NCBI GenBank assembly: GCA_029068655.1
Contig: JAIECF010000112.1
Span: 1 to 64,000 of the forward strand
DNA: 64,000 nucleotides
Direction: 5' to 3'
Source of the DNA: Muribaculaceae bacterium
Lineage (GTDB): Bacteria > Bacteroidota > Bacteroidia > Bacteroidales > Muribaculaceae
In this document: one piece after another, positions 46,994-56,988 of the stretch
How the letters are laid out: every line of letters starts with the position of its first letter
Numbering within the stretch: position 1 is the stretch's first letter
Position numbers and translations under genes: made by a program
The notes under the pieces: generated by a model
What the model was told of the DNA's origin: nothing
The model's database searches: none
The model's input: the letters and a program-made list of their open reading frames with translations, nothing else

Positions 46994-47956
46994 ATGAAAA
47001 ATATACTTGTCATAGGCAGTACGGGTCAGATAGGCAGTGAGCTGACGATGAAGCTTCGCGGCCTTTATCCGGAAGGTAACGTGGTAGCCGGTTATATTCC
47101 CGGTGCTGAACCTAAAGGAGCACTCCTCGAGTCCGGACCATCCGCTATAGTCGATATCACTAATCCCGGTCAGATAGCCGATGCTGTAGACCGATATAAG
47201 GTAGATACCATATATAATTTGGCGGCGCTCCTCAGCGCAGTGGCAGAAGTGAAGCCGCAGCTTGCCTGGAAGATCGGTCTCGGTGGCCTTTTCAATACCC
47301 TTGAAGTGGCCAGAGAGAAAGGATGTGCTGTATTTACCCCGAGCTCGATCGGAAGTTTCGGCAACTCCACCCCTCACACCAAGACTCCGCAGGATACCAT
47401 TCAGCGTCCGGAGACGATGTATGGAGTGACGAAAGTTTCCGGCGAGCTTCTCAGCGATTATTATGCAAAAAGATTCGGTGTCGACACTCGCTCGGTAAGA
47501 TTTCCCGGCCTTATCAGTTACGTGGCGCCTCCGGGCGGAGGAACTACTGATTATGCCGTTGACATCTATTACTATGCAGTCAACGGCGAGAAATTCAAAT
47601 GCCCTCTCAAACCCGGCACTCTGATGGACATGATGTATATGCCGGATGCTCTGCGTGCTGCCGTAGAGATCATGGAGGCCGACCCTTCACGACTCAAGCA
47701 TCGCAACTCCTTCAACATCACTTCTATGAGCTTTGATCCTGAAGAGATATACGCTAAGATCAAGGAATATGTGCCTGACTTCGAGATGGAGTATGAACTC
47801 GATCCGCTTCGTCAGAAGATTGCTGATTCATGGCCCGACAGTCTTGACGATACCTGTGCCCGTGAGGAATGGGGATGGAAGCCTGAATATGACCTTGACG
47901 CTATGACTCGCGATATGCTGAAGAATCTACGTCTCAAGCTGAAGCCACAGGCGTGA
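46994..47956 (+). CDS. NAD-dependent epimerase-like protein, likely L-threonine 3-dehydrogenase (SDR type)
   Basis: ILVIGSTGQIGSELT; FTPSSIGSFGNSTPHTKTPQDTIQRPETMYGVTKVSGELLSDYY. Confidence 0.85.
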   Translation: MKNILVIGSTGQIGSELTMKLRGLYPEGNVVAGYIPGAEPKGALLESGPSAIVDITNPGQIADAVDRYKVDTIYNLAALLSAVAEVKPQLAWKIGLGGLFNTLEVAREKGCAVFTPSSIGSFGNSTPHTKTPQDTIQRPETMYGVTKVSGELLSDYYAKRFGVDTRSVRFPGLISYVAPPGGGTTDYAVDIYYYAVNGEKFKCPLKPGTLMDMMYMPDALRAAVEIMEADPSRLKHRNSFNITSMSFDPEEIYAKIKEYVPDFEMEYELDPLRQKIADSWPDSLDDTCAREEWGWKPEYDLDAMTRDMLKNLRLKLKPQA

Positions 47957-48039
47957 TGCGTAGTGCGTTATGCGAGATACGTACAACGCGATACGCACAA
48001 CGAATAACGTAAAACGTACAAAATTCCTATAAATTGGTC

Positions 48040-48075
48040 AAAAACGCCGAATCAATGTGTGATTTAGGCGTTTTT
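48040..48075 (+). terminator. Terminator downstream of the epimerase-like gene
   Basis: AAAACGCCgAATCAatgtgTGATTtaGGCGTTTTTTT. Confidence 0.75.
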
Positions 48076-48172
48076 TTATTATCTTTGTGCTTTCTTTCTC
48101 AGGTGCTGGTAAATAAATTATCATTTCCTTACAAATCAATTATTTAATCATATCTAACATAGACATTCTACA

Positions 48173-49567
48173 ATGACTATCCGAAAACAACGACTGGCGT
48201 TGCTTCTTGCCGGAATCCTTGCGTTGGGATTGCCCGCTTTTGCCCAGAACGAGGAGGCGGGAATTCTTTTCCTGGGTGCGATGGGCGTTAACCCCGATTC
48301 AATTCCGATCAGCCGGGAGGAGTGTATTGATATTGCACTCAGTCAGAGCCCGACTATCCGGATCGCCGATCTGGAAGTGAAACGAGTCAACTACTCCAAG
48401 CGAGAGACAATCGGCAACCTTTTGCCGCAGATAGGATTCTCCCTTTCCTATCAAAGGAGTATCGAGCTTCAGACCATCCGAATGAATATGGGTGGACAGA
48501 GCCAGAAACTGAAAATGGGTTCCGATAACACATGGAATACAGGTTTTTCCCTGTCGCTGCCCATAATAGCCCCCACTATCTGGAAGGCTATATCAATCTC
48601 CGACACTCAGATAGCCCAGAACCTCGAAAGCGCGCGATCAAGCCGTCTTGAGTTGGTGAATCAGGTCAACAAGGCTTATTATGCGCTTATGCTTGCTATT
48701 TCATCCAAAGAGGTCATAAAGCAGAACTACGATATTGCGAAGTATACTGCTGAAGTATATAGAAAGCAGTTCGAACAGGGTACAGCTTCCGAATATGACG
48801 TACTTCGCTCCGAGGTTCAGGTGCGTAATATAGAGCCATCGCTTCTCGACGCCGATATATCCGTCAAACAATGTCAGCTGTCGCTTAATGTCCTTATGGG
48901 TATTGACGACGCATTGAATCTTTATCCCTCCGTCACTATGGAAGATATGCAGCAGGATATGTATGCCTATCTTCTTGACTCCAAAAGTATCACAGGCAAC
49001 TCGTCGCTCCGTTCGCTTGAGCTGCAGCAGAAGATGGCGGGCCAGAATGTAGCTATGAAGAAACTTGCCTGGCTTCCTACTCTGGGCGCAAGCTTCAACG
49101 TAAACTGGCTCTCTCTCAGCAATGGTCCGATGTTTAAGGATGTCGACTTCTCTCCCTATTCTTCGCTCGGAATAAGCCTGTCGCTTCCGATCTTCTCGGG
49201 AGGCACGAAGTGGTATCAGATGAAGCAGGCTCAAGTTCAGCAGAAAGAACTTGAGTTGCAGAAGGAAAATCTCGTCAACAGCCTCAACATGCAGGTAGAC
49301 CTTGCTCTTGACAACATCAACCGTCAGGCTAAGCAGATCGACTCCTCGAAGGAAGGAGTAAGGCAGGCTAAGAAAGCCCACGACATAATGCTTAAGAGTT
49401 TCCAGATCGGTGCTGCCTCATATCTGCAGCTTCAGGACAGTGAGCTGGCAAATTCCAGCGCTCAGCTCTCATATCTGCAGTCGATTTATAACTATCTTGT
49501 ATCCACCAGCGAACTCGACCTCCTTCTCGGTAGGGACGGCGCTATCAATGCAAATAAGACAAAATGA
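48173..49567 (+). CDS. TolC-family outer membrane efflux protein
   Basis: Signal peptide; repeated OEP-type helices; LSLPIFSGGTKWYQMKQAQ. Confidence 0.93.
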   Translation: MTIRKQRLALLLAGILALGLPAFAQNEEAGILFLGAMGVNPDSIPISREECIDIALSQSPTIRIADLEVKRVNYSKRETIGNLLPQIGFSLSYQRSIELQTIRMNMGGQSQKLKMGSDNTWNTGFSLSLPIIAPTIWKAISISDTQIAQNLESARSSRLELVNQVNKAYYALMLAISSKEVIKQNYDIAKYTAEVYRKQFEQGTASEYDVLRSEVQVRNIEPSLLDADISVKQCQLSLNVLMGIDDALNLYPSVTMEDMQQDMYAYLLDSKSITGNSSLRSLELQQKMAGQNVAMKKLAWLPTLGASFNVNWLSLSNGPMFKDVDFSPYSSLGISLSLPIFSGGTKWYQMKQAQVQQKELELQKENLVNSLNMQVDLALDNINRQAKQIDSSKEGVRQAKKAHDIMLKSFQIGAASYLQLQDSELANSSAQLSYLQSIYNYLVSTSELDLLLGRDGAINANKTK

Positions 49568-50622
49568 AAACGTATAAATATCTATCGTCGGCCCTCGTGC
49601 TTGCGCTCGCTATGGCCGCATGCGGCAAGGACAAAGCCGAATCCGAGAGTGAAAAGGAGGATCTTCCAGTCGTGAAAACCATGAAGGTGAGCGAGCAGGA
49701 TGTCGATCAGCTTAATGTCTATACGGCAAGCGTAGAGCCGGAAGTGATCAACAATATCTCCGCCCAGATGGCCAACCGAATCAAGGCCATATACGTCGAT
49801 GAAGGCATTAAGGTGGGGAAGGGGCAGAAACTCGTTCTTCTCGACGACGTCAACACTACCCAGTATGAATTGGCGGTTGACAACGCCAAGGCTGCCCTGC
49901 GCAATGCGCAGACCAACTACGACCGCGCCGTAGAACTCCTCAAGATAGGTGGAGGCACCCAACAGTCGGTTGATCAGATGGAGGTGACCCTCATCAACGC
50001 GAAGAACGCCGTAGCCCAGGCCGAGCGCACCCTCGCCAACGCACGGGAGAATACGGTATTGACATCCCCCATCAGCGGCGTGGTGACTGCACGCAACTAT
50101 GATCCGGGTGATATGACCGGAGCGCTGCCGATACTGACTGTCGCTCAGATCAATCCGGTAAAGGTTGTTATAAACGTTAACGAATCCCAGCTTTCTACTA
50201 TCAGCAAAGGAATGCCTGTCGATCTTACGTTCAATACTTATGGTGATGAAGTATTCAAGGGTACTGTTTCGCTTGTGATGCCTACCGTCGATGCTGCAAG
50301 TCGCACTGTTGGAGTTGAGATCTCTCTTCCAAACTCAGACGGTCGTGTATTGCCAGGTATGTTTGGTCGCGCTACCGTATCTCATGGAACGTCATCTCAC
50401 GTCGTAGTCCCTGACCGCGCGGTCGTGAAGCAGCAGGGTAGCGGAGACCACTATGTATATGTGCTTAAGAGCGACGGCACGGTATCCTATAATAAGGTTG
50501 AGCTTGGCCAGCGTATTGGTACTTCCTATGAGCTCATCTCCGGAGTGCCTGCCGGCGCTGAAGTCATCGTAGAAGGGCAGAACTCCCTGACCGACGGTAA
50601 GAAAGTCCAGGTAATAAAATAA
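49564..50622 (+). CDS. RND efflux periplasmic adaptor subunit
   Basis: Lipoprotein signal AMAACGKD; LTSPISGVVTARNYDPGD; VPDRAV. Confidence 0.94.
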   Translation: MKTYKYLSSALVLALAMAACGKDKAESESEKEDLPVVKTMKVSEQDVDQLNVYTASVEPEVINNISAQMANRIKAIYVDEGIKVGKGQKLVLLDDVNTTQYELAVDNAKAALRNAQTNYDRAVELLKIGGGTQQSVDQMEVTLINAKNAVAQAERTLANARENTVLTSPISGVVTARNYDPGDMTGALPILTVAQINPVKVVINVNESQLSTISKGMPVDLTFNTYGDEVFKGTVSLVMPTVDAASRTVGVEISLPNSDGRVLPGMFGRATVSHGTSSHVVVPDRAVVKQQGSGDHYVYVLKSDGTVSYNKVELGQRIGTSYELISGVPAGAEVIVEGQNSLTDGKKVQVIK

Positions 50623-50652
50623 TTCATAATGCATAATTCATAATGCATAATT
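50621..50652. repeat. ATTATGCATTATGAATT family repeat (inverted relative to 50741-50767)
   Basis: AATTCATAATGCATAATTCATAATGCATAAT. Confidence 0.85.
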
Positions 50653-50740
50653 TCCTGCCGCTGAAAGTCAGCGTCAAGTTACGGTTGATTTCAAATGGCT
50701 GATAATTATGACTTGCTTTAGCTTGAGCGTAGCTGATTAC

Positions 50741-50767
50741 GCATTATGCATTATGAATTATGAATTT
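50741..50767. repeat. ATTATGCATTATGAATT family repeat
   Basis: GCATTATGCATTATGAATTATGAATTT. Confidence 0.85.
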
Positions 50768-50781
50768 AAAAGAAAAAAACT

Positions 50782-53700
50782 ATGAGTCTATATGGATCAG
50801 CGGTGAAACGCCCGATCATGACCACACTATGTTTCGTGACGGTGGTTATCCTCGGTCTTTTCTCCCTTGCAAAACTCCCTGTCGACCTCTTTCCTGACAT
50901 CGATACCAATACCATCATGGTGATCACGATGTATCCCGGAGCGAGTTCGGAGGATATAGAGCAGAACGTCACGAAACCTCTTGAAAACGTGATGAACTCT
51001 GTGGAACATCTTAAGCACATCACGTCTGACAGCCGAGAGAATACATCGGTGATCACTCTTGAATTCGAGTATGGATACGACATCGATAACCTTACCAACG
51101 ATGTGCGCGACAAACTCGATATGGTGGAGTCGTCACTTCCCGACGACTGCCAGAATCCTATCATCTTTAAATTCTCTACCGACATGATTCCTATCTGCCT
51201 CCTCTCGGTGGAGGCAAAGGAGAGTATGGCCGGCCTTTACAAGATCCTCGACGACGGCGTCGCCAATCCGTTGGCGCGTATCGACGGTGTCGGTACGGTG
51301 TCGATTTCCGGTGCCCCGAAGCGTGAGATCCATGTATATTGCGATCCCAATAAACTCGAAGCATATCATATGACGGTAGAGGGTATAGCCGGTATCATCA
51401 CGGCCGAAAACCGCAATATACCAGGCGGTGCGTTCGATGTCGGCAGCAATACTTTCTCCCTCCGTGTGCAGGGCGAGTTTGACGAGACTTCAGAACTTCT
51501 CAACATTCCGGTGGGAACTTACAACGGATCCATAGTATATCTTAAAGATGTCGCTACTGTAGATGACTCGCTTGAGGAGCGTACACAACACTCCTATATC
51601 GGAGGTAAGGAAGGCGCGATCATCGTTATTCAAAAGCAGAGCGGCGCAAATTCCGTGCAGATTTCCGAGGCGGTGATGAAGATGCTTCCCAAGCTCCAGA
51701 AGAATCTTCCTTCCGACATAAAGTTAGGAGTGATTGTCGATACTTCCGACAATATCCGCAACACTATAGCCTCGCTTGAGGAGACGGTGCTATATGCGCT
51801 CCTCTTCGTGATGATCGTGGTGTTCTTCTTCCTCGGTCGCTGGAGAGCCACCATGATTATCGTAATTACGATTCCTGTCTCGCTTATAGCGTCGTTTATC
51901 TACCTATACGCTACCGGTAACACACTCAACATCGTGTCTCTCTCGGCTCTTTCCATATCGATCGGTATGGTGGTCGACGATGCTATCGTTGTGCTTGAGA
52001 ACGTCACTACCCATATCGAGCGAGGTTCTGACCCGAAACAAGCAGCCGTGCATGGAACGAACGAGGTGGCTATATCCGTAATCGCTTCTACTCTTACCCT
52101 TATCGCGGTGTTCTTCCCGCTGACACTCGTCACCGGTATGACAGGTGTCCTCTTCCGTCAGCTCGGCTGGATGGTCTGCATCATGATGGTTATCTCCACT
52201 ACCTGTGCGCTTTCGCTCACCCCGATGCTATGCTCCCAGTGGCTGCGTCGTGTGCAGCATCACGGCGCTCTCTTTACGAAGCTTTACGGCCCGATCGAAA
52301 GAGGTCTTGATAGATTCGACAACTGGTATGCCGGAGTGCTCCGTACAGTGGTTTCCCACCGTACGGTAACCGTGATCGTCTGCCTCGGCATCTTTGCCGG
52401 CTCGATATTCCTGATGAAGTTTGTCGGCACCGAGTTCTTCCCGACCCAGGACAACGGCCGACTCGGCGTTAGCCTTGAGCTGCCGATCGGCAGCCGTGTA
52501 GAAAGAGCATACGACGCCACAAGCCGACTTGACTCCCTCTGGCGTAAGAAATATCCGGAAATCAAGGTCTGCTCGTTCACAGTAGGTCCAGCCTCTTCTG
52601 ACAATACTTTCGCTTCCCTTAGCGACAACGGTGCCCATATTGTATCGATGAACATCAACCTCTATGATAAGGTTGACCGTAAGCGTGGCATCAAGGAGAT
52701 TGCCGACGAGATGCGTAAGGACATCAAGGAGCAGTTCCCCGAGTTCGTAAAGGCACAGGTGAACGTCGGTGGTGGACGTGGTTCCGGCATGGGTGGCCAG
52801 TCTGTTGTGGACTTTGAGATCTACGGCTATGACTTTACAGCTACCGACTCAGTAGCGCGAATGCTGAAGCAAGCGCTTTCCGGTATAGAGGGCACGGCCG
52901 ACATTATGATCTCACGCGGCGACTACCAGCCGGAATATCAGGTTGATTTCGATCGTGAGAAACTGAGTCTATATGGCCTCAACCTCGCTACGGTGGCTCA
53001 GATGCTTCGAAACCGCGTCAATGGCGCCACTGCCTCTCAGTTCCGTGAGGACGGTGAGGAATACGACATCAAGGTGATGTTTGATAAGAAGCACCGCACC
53101 ACAATCGAAGACCTTGAGAATATTGTCGTGGCTACTCCTACCGGAGGACAGGTGCGCATCAAGGAGCTTGGTAAGGTTGTGGAGCGTTTCACACCCCCTA
53201 CTATCGAGCGTAAGGACCGCGAGCGTCTCGTGACTGTCTCAACGGTGGTTGACGGTGTTCCTATGAGCCAGGTCGTTGAGCAGGCTGAGATCCTGATCGA
53301 TCAGATGCACTTCCCCGCAGGTATATCCATCCAGCTTTCCGGTAGCTACGAGGATCAGCAGGACTCGTTCTCCGACCTTCTTCTGCTCGGTATCCTGATT
53401 GTTCTGCTTGTCTACATCGTGATGGCTGCTCAGTTCGAGAGCTTCACATATCCGGGCATCATCATGACGTCGCTTCTCTTCGCGTTCTCAGGCGTGTTCC
53501 TCATCCTATGGTTGACGGGGCATACTCTCAACGTGATGTCGATGATCGGCGCCATCATGCTTATCGGTATTGTGGTGAAGAATGGTATCGTGCTTATAGA
53601 CTATATCATCCTCAACCGTGAGCGAGGACTCAGCATCCGTCGTGCAGTTATAGACGCCGGTCGGTCCCGTCTGCGTCCTGTGATAATGACCACCGCCACC

Positions 53701-53901
53701 ACCATCCTCGGTATGGTGCCGATGGCTGTCGGTTCAGGTCAGGGAGCTGAGATGTGGCAGCCGATGGGTACGGCAGTGATCGGTGGTCTGACATTCTCGA
53801 CTATCCTGACACTCCTTTTCGTGCCGGTGCTCTACTGCTCATTCGCCGGGCGCGGTGTCCTCAACATCCGCAAGAAGCTTAGGAAAATGCACGATGCATA
53901 G
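50782..53901 (+). CDS. RND (HAE1-like) multidrug efflux permease
   Basis: 1039 aa; [35 protein letters not shown]. Confidence 0.96.
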   Translation: MSLYGSAVKRPIMTTLCFVTVVILGLFSLAKLPVDLFPDIDTNTIMVITMYPGASSEDIEQNVTKPLENVMNSVEHLKHITSDSRENTSVITLEFEYGYDIDNLTNDVRDKLDMVESSLPDDCQNPIIFKFSTDMIPICLLSVEAKESMAGLYKILDDGVANPLARIDGVGTVSISGAPKREIHVYCDPNKLEAYHMTVEGIAGIITAENRNIPGGAFDVGSNTFSLRVQGEFDETSELLNIPVGTYNGSIVYLKDVATVDDSLEERTQHSYIGGKEGAIIVIQKQSGANSVQISEAVMKMLPKLQKNLPSDIKLGVIVDTSDNIRNTIASLEETVLYALLFVMIVVFFFLGRWRATMIIVITIPVSLIASFIYLYATGNTLNIVSLSALSISIGMVVDDAIVVLENVTTHIERGSDPKQAAVHGTNEVAISVIASTLTLIAVFFPLTLVTGMTGVLFRQLGWMVCIMMVISTTCALSLTPMLCSQWLRRVQHHGALFTKLYGPIERGLDRFDNWYAGVLRTVVSHRTVTVIVCLGIFAGSIFLMKFVGTEFFPTQDNGRLGVSLELPIGSRVERAYDATSRLDSLWRKKYPEIKVCSFTVGPASSDNTFASLSDNGAHIVSMNINLYDKVDRKRGIKEIADEMRKDIKEQFPEFVKAQVNVGGGRGSGMGGQSVVDFEIYGYDFTATDSVARMLKQALSGIEGTADIMISRGDYQPEYQVDFDREKLSLYGLNLATVAQMLRNRVNGATASQFREDGEEYDIKVMFDKKHRTTIEDLENIVVATPTGGQVRIKELGKVVERFTPPTIERKDRERLVTVSTVVDGVPMSQVVEQAEILIDQMHFPAGISIQLSGSYEDQQDSFSDLLLLGILIVLLVYIVMAAQFESFTYPGIIMTSLLFAFSGVFLILWLTGHTLNVMSMIGAIMLIGIVVKNGIVLIDYIILNRERGLSIRRAVIDAGRSRLRPVIMTTATTILGMVPMAVGSGQGAEMWQPMGTAVIGGLTFSTILTLLFVPVLYCSFAGRGVLNIRKKLRKMHDA

Positions 53902-53975
53902 TTCATAATGCATATTTATCTTCCATTTGGAAATAATTATGATTTATGAATCCTGTTTTTTGAGATAGATAGTTT

Positions 53976-54043
53976 TAATTATGAATTATGCATTTTGAAT
54001 TATGCATTGTAATTGTGCATTATGCATTATGCATTATGAATTG
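53976..54043. repeat. ATTATGCATTATGAATT family repeat (longest array)
   Basis: AATTATGAATTATGCATTTTGAATTATGCATTGTAATTGTGCATTATGCATTATGCATTATGAATT. Confidence 0.9.
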
Positions 54044-54343
54044 AAAAAAGTGAAATCAATATTCATAGCCTTTGATCAGGCCCACTATGAGAAAATAGTG
54101 GATATACTAACACAGAGCAACTGCCGCGGCTACACTTCTTTCAGCGATGTGAAGGGACGCGGAAGCCACAAGGGAGAACCCCACTACGGTAGCCATGCGT
54201 GGCCCGGCCTCGCAAGCGCTATCATTACGATAGTAGACGACCGGCAGGTCGATCCCCTTCTTGCGAAACTCAAGTCCCTTGACGAAGACCGCCCGATGCT
54301 CGGCCTCCGCGCTTTCGTCTGGAACATAGAAAAGACTATTTGA
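54002..54343 (+). CDS. P-II-like (RND-associated) small protein; exact start uncertain
   Basis: KKVKSIFIAFDQAHYEKIVDILTQSNCRGYTSFSDVKGRGSHKGEPHYGSHAWPGLAS; adjacent to RND pump. Confidence 0.7.
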   Translation: MHCNCALCIMHYELKKVKSIFIAFDQAHYEKIVDILTQSNCRGYTSFSDVKGRGSHKGEPHYGSHAWPGLASAIITIVDDRQVDPLLAKLKSLDEDRPMLGLRAFVWNIEKTI

Positions 54344-54349
54344 TAGATA

Positions 54350-54387
54350 AAAAATGCTTCTCTCATCATTGGGAGAAGCATTTTTTA
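54350..54387 (+). terminator. Terminator after the pump/P-II-like genes
   Basis: AAAATGCTTCTCtcatcattgGGAGAAGCATTTTTT. Confidence 0.85.
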
Positions 54388-54524
54388 TTTGCAATTAATC
54401 CAAATTTTTTATAATTTTACACCCGAACATACAGGATCGATTTTAGCACGTTCGGTTTGTTCACCGCAGAAGCCGCTTGCGGCTTAATCTGAAAACTGAC
54501 AACTTATAACTGACAACTAAAACC

Positions 54525-55727
54525 ATGTACAAGAACTTCCAGAAACATCTCACCGAAGAACTCGACTCCATTAAGGAAGCCGGTCTTTACAAAAATGAAA
54601 GAATAATAGTCACTCCACAGAGCGCTGATATCAAGGTGGAAGGCACAGATGGCGACGTGCTCAACTTCTGCGCCAACAACTATCTCGGTCTTGCCGATAA
54701 CTCACGCCTTGTGGAGGCTGCCAAGAAGGCGATGGACGAGCGTGGCTACGGCATGAGCTCCGTGCGCTTCATCTGCGGCACACAGGACCTGCACAAGGAA
54801 CTTGAGAAGGCCATCGCTGACTATTTTAAGACCGAGGACACTATTCTTTACGCCGCATGCTTTGATGCCAACGGCGGACTCTTTGAGCCTCTTTTCACCG
54901 AGGAGGACGCTATTATCTCAGATTCTCTCAACCATGCATCCATCATCGACGGCGTACGCCTCTGCAAGGCGAAGCGTCTCCGCTACGCCAACGCCGACAT
55001 GGCCGATCTGGAGCGTTGTCTGAAGGAAGCCGATGAGCAAGGCTGCCGTTATAAGATCATCGCAACAGACGGTGTTTTCTCAATGGACGGCAATGTAGCT
55101 CCGATGGATAAGATATGCGAACTTGCAGAGAAGTACAATGCCCTCGTAATGGTAGATGAATCACACTCGGCAGGAGTAGTGGGTCCGACAGGACATGGCG
55201 TGGCCGAGCAGTTTGACTGTTACGGCAAGATTGACATCTTCACCGGCACACTCGGAAAGGCCTTCGGCGGAGCTATGGGTGGTTTCACCACAGGTCCGAA
55301 GGAGGTGATCGACATGCTGCGCCAGCGCAGCCGTCCCTACCTTTTCTCAAATTCGGTGGCTCCCTCTATCGTAGGCGCAAGTCTTGAGATGTTCAAGATG
55401 CTTAAGGAGTCAAACGAACTCAACGCCAAACTGAAGGAAAATGTCAACTATTTCCGTGACAAGATGCTTGAGGCCGGCTTCGACATCAAGCCTACTCAGT
55501 CTGCCATCTGCGCGGTGATGCTCTACGACGCTAAGCTCTCTCAGGAGTTCGCAGCAGAGATGCAGAAGGAAGGCATCTTCGTGACAGGATTCTACTATCC
55601 CGTAGTGCCGAAGGGCCAGGCCCGTATCCGCGTTCAGCTCTCCGCCGCTCACGAGAAGGAGCACCTCGACCGTGCCATCGCCGCCTTCATAAAGGTCGGC
55701 AAGAAGCTCGGCGTACTCAACAAATAA
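54525..55727 (+). CDS. kbl: Glycine C-acetyltransferase (2-amino-3-ketobutyrate CoA ligase)
   Basis: FCANNYLGLADN; GYGMSSVRFICGTQDLHKELE; DESHSAGVVGPTGHG; GTLGKAFGG. Confidence 0.94.
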   Translation: MYKNFQKHLTEELDSIKEAGLYKNERIIVTPQSADIKVEGTDGDVLNFCANNYLGLADNSRLVEAAKKAMDERGYGMSSVRFICGTQDLHKELEKAIADYFKTEDTILYAACFDANGGLFEPLFTEEDAIISDSLNHASIIDGVRLCKAKRLRYANADMADLERCLKEADEQGCRYKIIATDGVFSMDGNVAPMDKICELAEKYNALVMVDESHSAGVVGPTGHGVAEQFDCYGKIDIFTGTLGKAFGGAMGGFTTGPKEVIDMLRQRSRPYLFSNSVAPSIVGASLEMFKMLKESNELNAKLKENVNYFRDKMLEAGFDIKPTQSAICAVMLYDAKLSQEFAAEMQKEGIFVTGFYYPVVPKGQARIRVQLSAAHEKEHLDRAIAAFIKVGKKLGVLNK

Positions 55728-55760
55728 TCCTCGTTGCTTGTTTTCTTACTGACTACATAT

Positions 55761-55843
55761 CGGCTCGGAGAGCTGGAATTATGTCAAAACCCCGGGCTGA
55801 AGCCCGGGGTAAGAGAAAATATATGCAGCAGCCTCGGAGAGGC
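55761..55843. repeat. Cluster of three hairpins
   Basis: GGCTC-gga-GAGCt; ACCCCGGGCT-ga-AGCCCGGGGT (55789-55810); GCCTC-gga-GAGGC (55831-55843). Confidence 0.8.
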
Positions 55844-55876
55844 GATTTGTGTTAGATAGATTATTTGTGATTTAAA

Positions 55877-56404
55877 TTGAAAAGAGAAATGAAGAAATAC
55901 ATTCTCCCCCTTATGCTTCTCGCCATTACGGCATGCGGAGCAAAGGCACAGGACAATGCTACATCCGTTCAGCCTGAGCAGGTGATAGCAGTCGCCGATC
56001 GGGTTGCCGCCCCGGATTTCACCCTCAACGACATTAACGGCAAGCCCCTCTCGCTCTCCGACCTGAAGGGTAAGTGGGTGATCCTCGACTTCTGGGGTTC
56101 ATGGTGCCCGTGGTGCATCAAAGGATTCCCCGCATTGAAGGAGGCCTATAAGCAGTATGATGGCAAGGTTGAAGTGCTTGGTATCGACTGCGGCGACACT
56201 GAAGAAGTCTGGAAAGCTTCAGTTGCAAAACACGAACTTCCTTGGTTGCAGGTCTATAATCCAAAGGGTTCAGATCTGACATCACGGTATGGCATCCAAG
56301 GTTTCCCGACCAAGTTCATCATAGACCCGGAAGGTCGTGTCGCCAACGTCACAGTAGGCGAAGACCCTGCATTCTTCAATGTCCTGAATTCCCTTGTAAA
56401 ATAA
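55877..56404 (+). CDS. TlpA-like thioredoxin-family lipoprotein
   Basis: KGKWVILDFWGSWCPWCIKGFPALKEAY. Confidence 0.92.
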   Translation: MKREMKKYILPLMLLAITACGAKAQDNATSVQPEQVIAVADRVAAPDFTLNDINGKPLSLSDLKGKWVILDFWGSWCPWCIKGFPALKEAYKQYDGKVEVLGIDCGDTEEVWKASVAKHELPWLQVYNPKGSDLTSRYGIQGFPTKFIIDPEGRVANVTVGEDPAFFNVLNSLVK

Positions 56405-56434
56405 ATTTATCACTCAATGGGATTGACATGATAC

Positions 56435-56460
56435 GTAGGGACGCACGGTTCGTGCGTCCT
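56435..56460. repeat. REP-like palindrome (copy 2)
   Basis: GTAGGGACGCACGgttCGTGCGTCCT. Confidence 0.75.
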
Positions 56461-56494
56461 TTCGCGTGTTGATTTTGTTTATGCATTATGCTTT

Positions 56495-56875
56495 ATGAAT
56501 CATGAATTAAAACCAGGCCTGAGCCATCGAAGCAAGTGTATAGTGGTTCAGCATCTGACAGCCAAGGCGATCGGTAGCGGCGACCTTCCTGTTCTCGCCA
56601 CCCCTGCCATGATTGCCCTCATGGAGAACGCTTCCATGCTTGCTGTAGCACCACACCTCGCCGAGAGCGATACGACTGTCGGTGGTTTCATGGAATGCTC
56701 CCACCTCAAACCGACCGCTATGGGCGACGAGGTTGAGGCGGAGGCAGTCCTCGTTAAGATAGAAGGCAAATCCCTCCATTTCGACATTGCAGCCTATGCA
56801 GGCGATAAGAAAATAGGGGAGGGCCACCACATCCGCTACATCGTAGACCGCGACCGCTTCCTCTCCAAACTCTGA
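56495..56875 (+). CDS. Hotdog-fold thioesterase-like protein
   Basis: TPAMIALMENASMLAV...STVGGFMECSHLKPTAMGDEVEAEAVLVKIEGKSLHF type hotdog pattern. Confidence 0.8.
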   Translation: MNHELKPGLSHRSKCIVVQHLTAKAIGSGDLPVLATPAMIALMENASMLAVAPHLAESDTTVGGFMECSHLKPTAMGDEVEAEAVLVKIEGKSLHFDIAAYAGDKKIGEGHHIRYIVDRDRFLSKL

Positions 56876-56904
56876 GACAATAAAGACGAAAGCCCTAAAT
56901 ATCA

Positions 56905-56988
56905 GACAGAAGCACATAAGGACATAAGAAAAATTATGTGCCTTATGTGCTTCTGTCTTAAATATGTCATCAGTGCTTCTGTCTTAAA
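56905..56988. repeat. CCTTATGTGCTTCTGTC hairpin family, copy A
   Basis: GACAGAAGCACATAAGG (56905-56921) inverted with CCTTATGTGCTTCTGTC (56941-56957), plus GTGCTTCTGTCTTAA direct copy. Confidence 0.9.
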
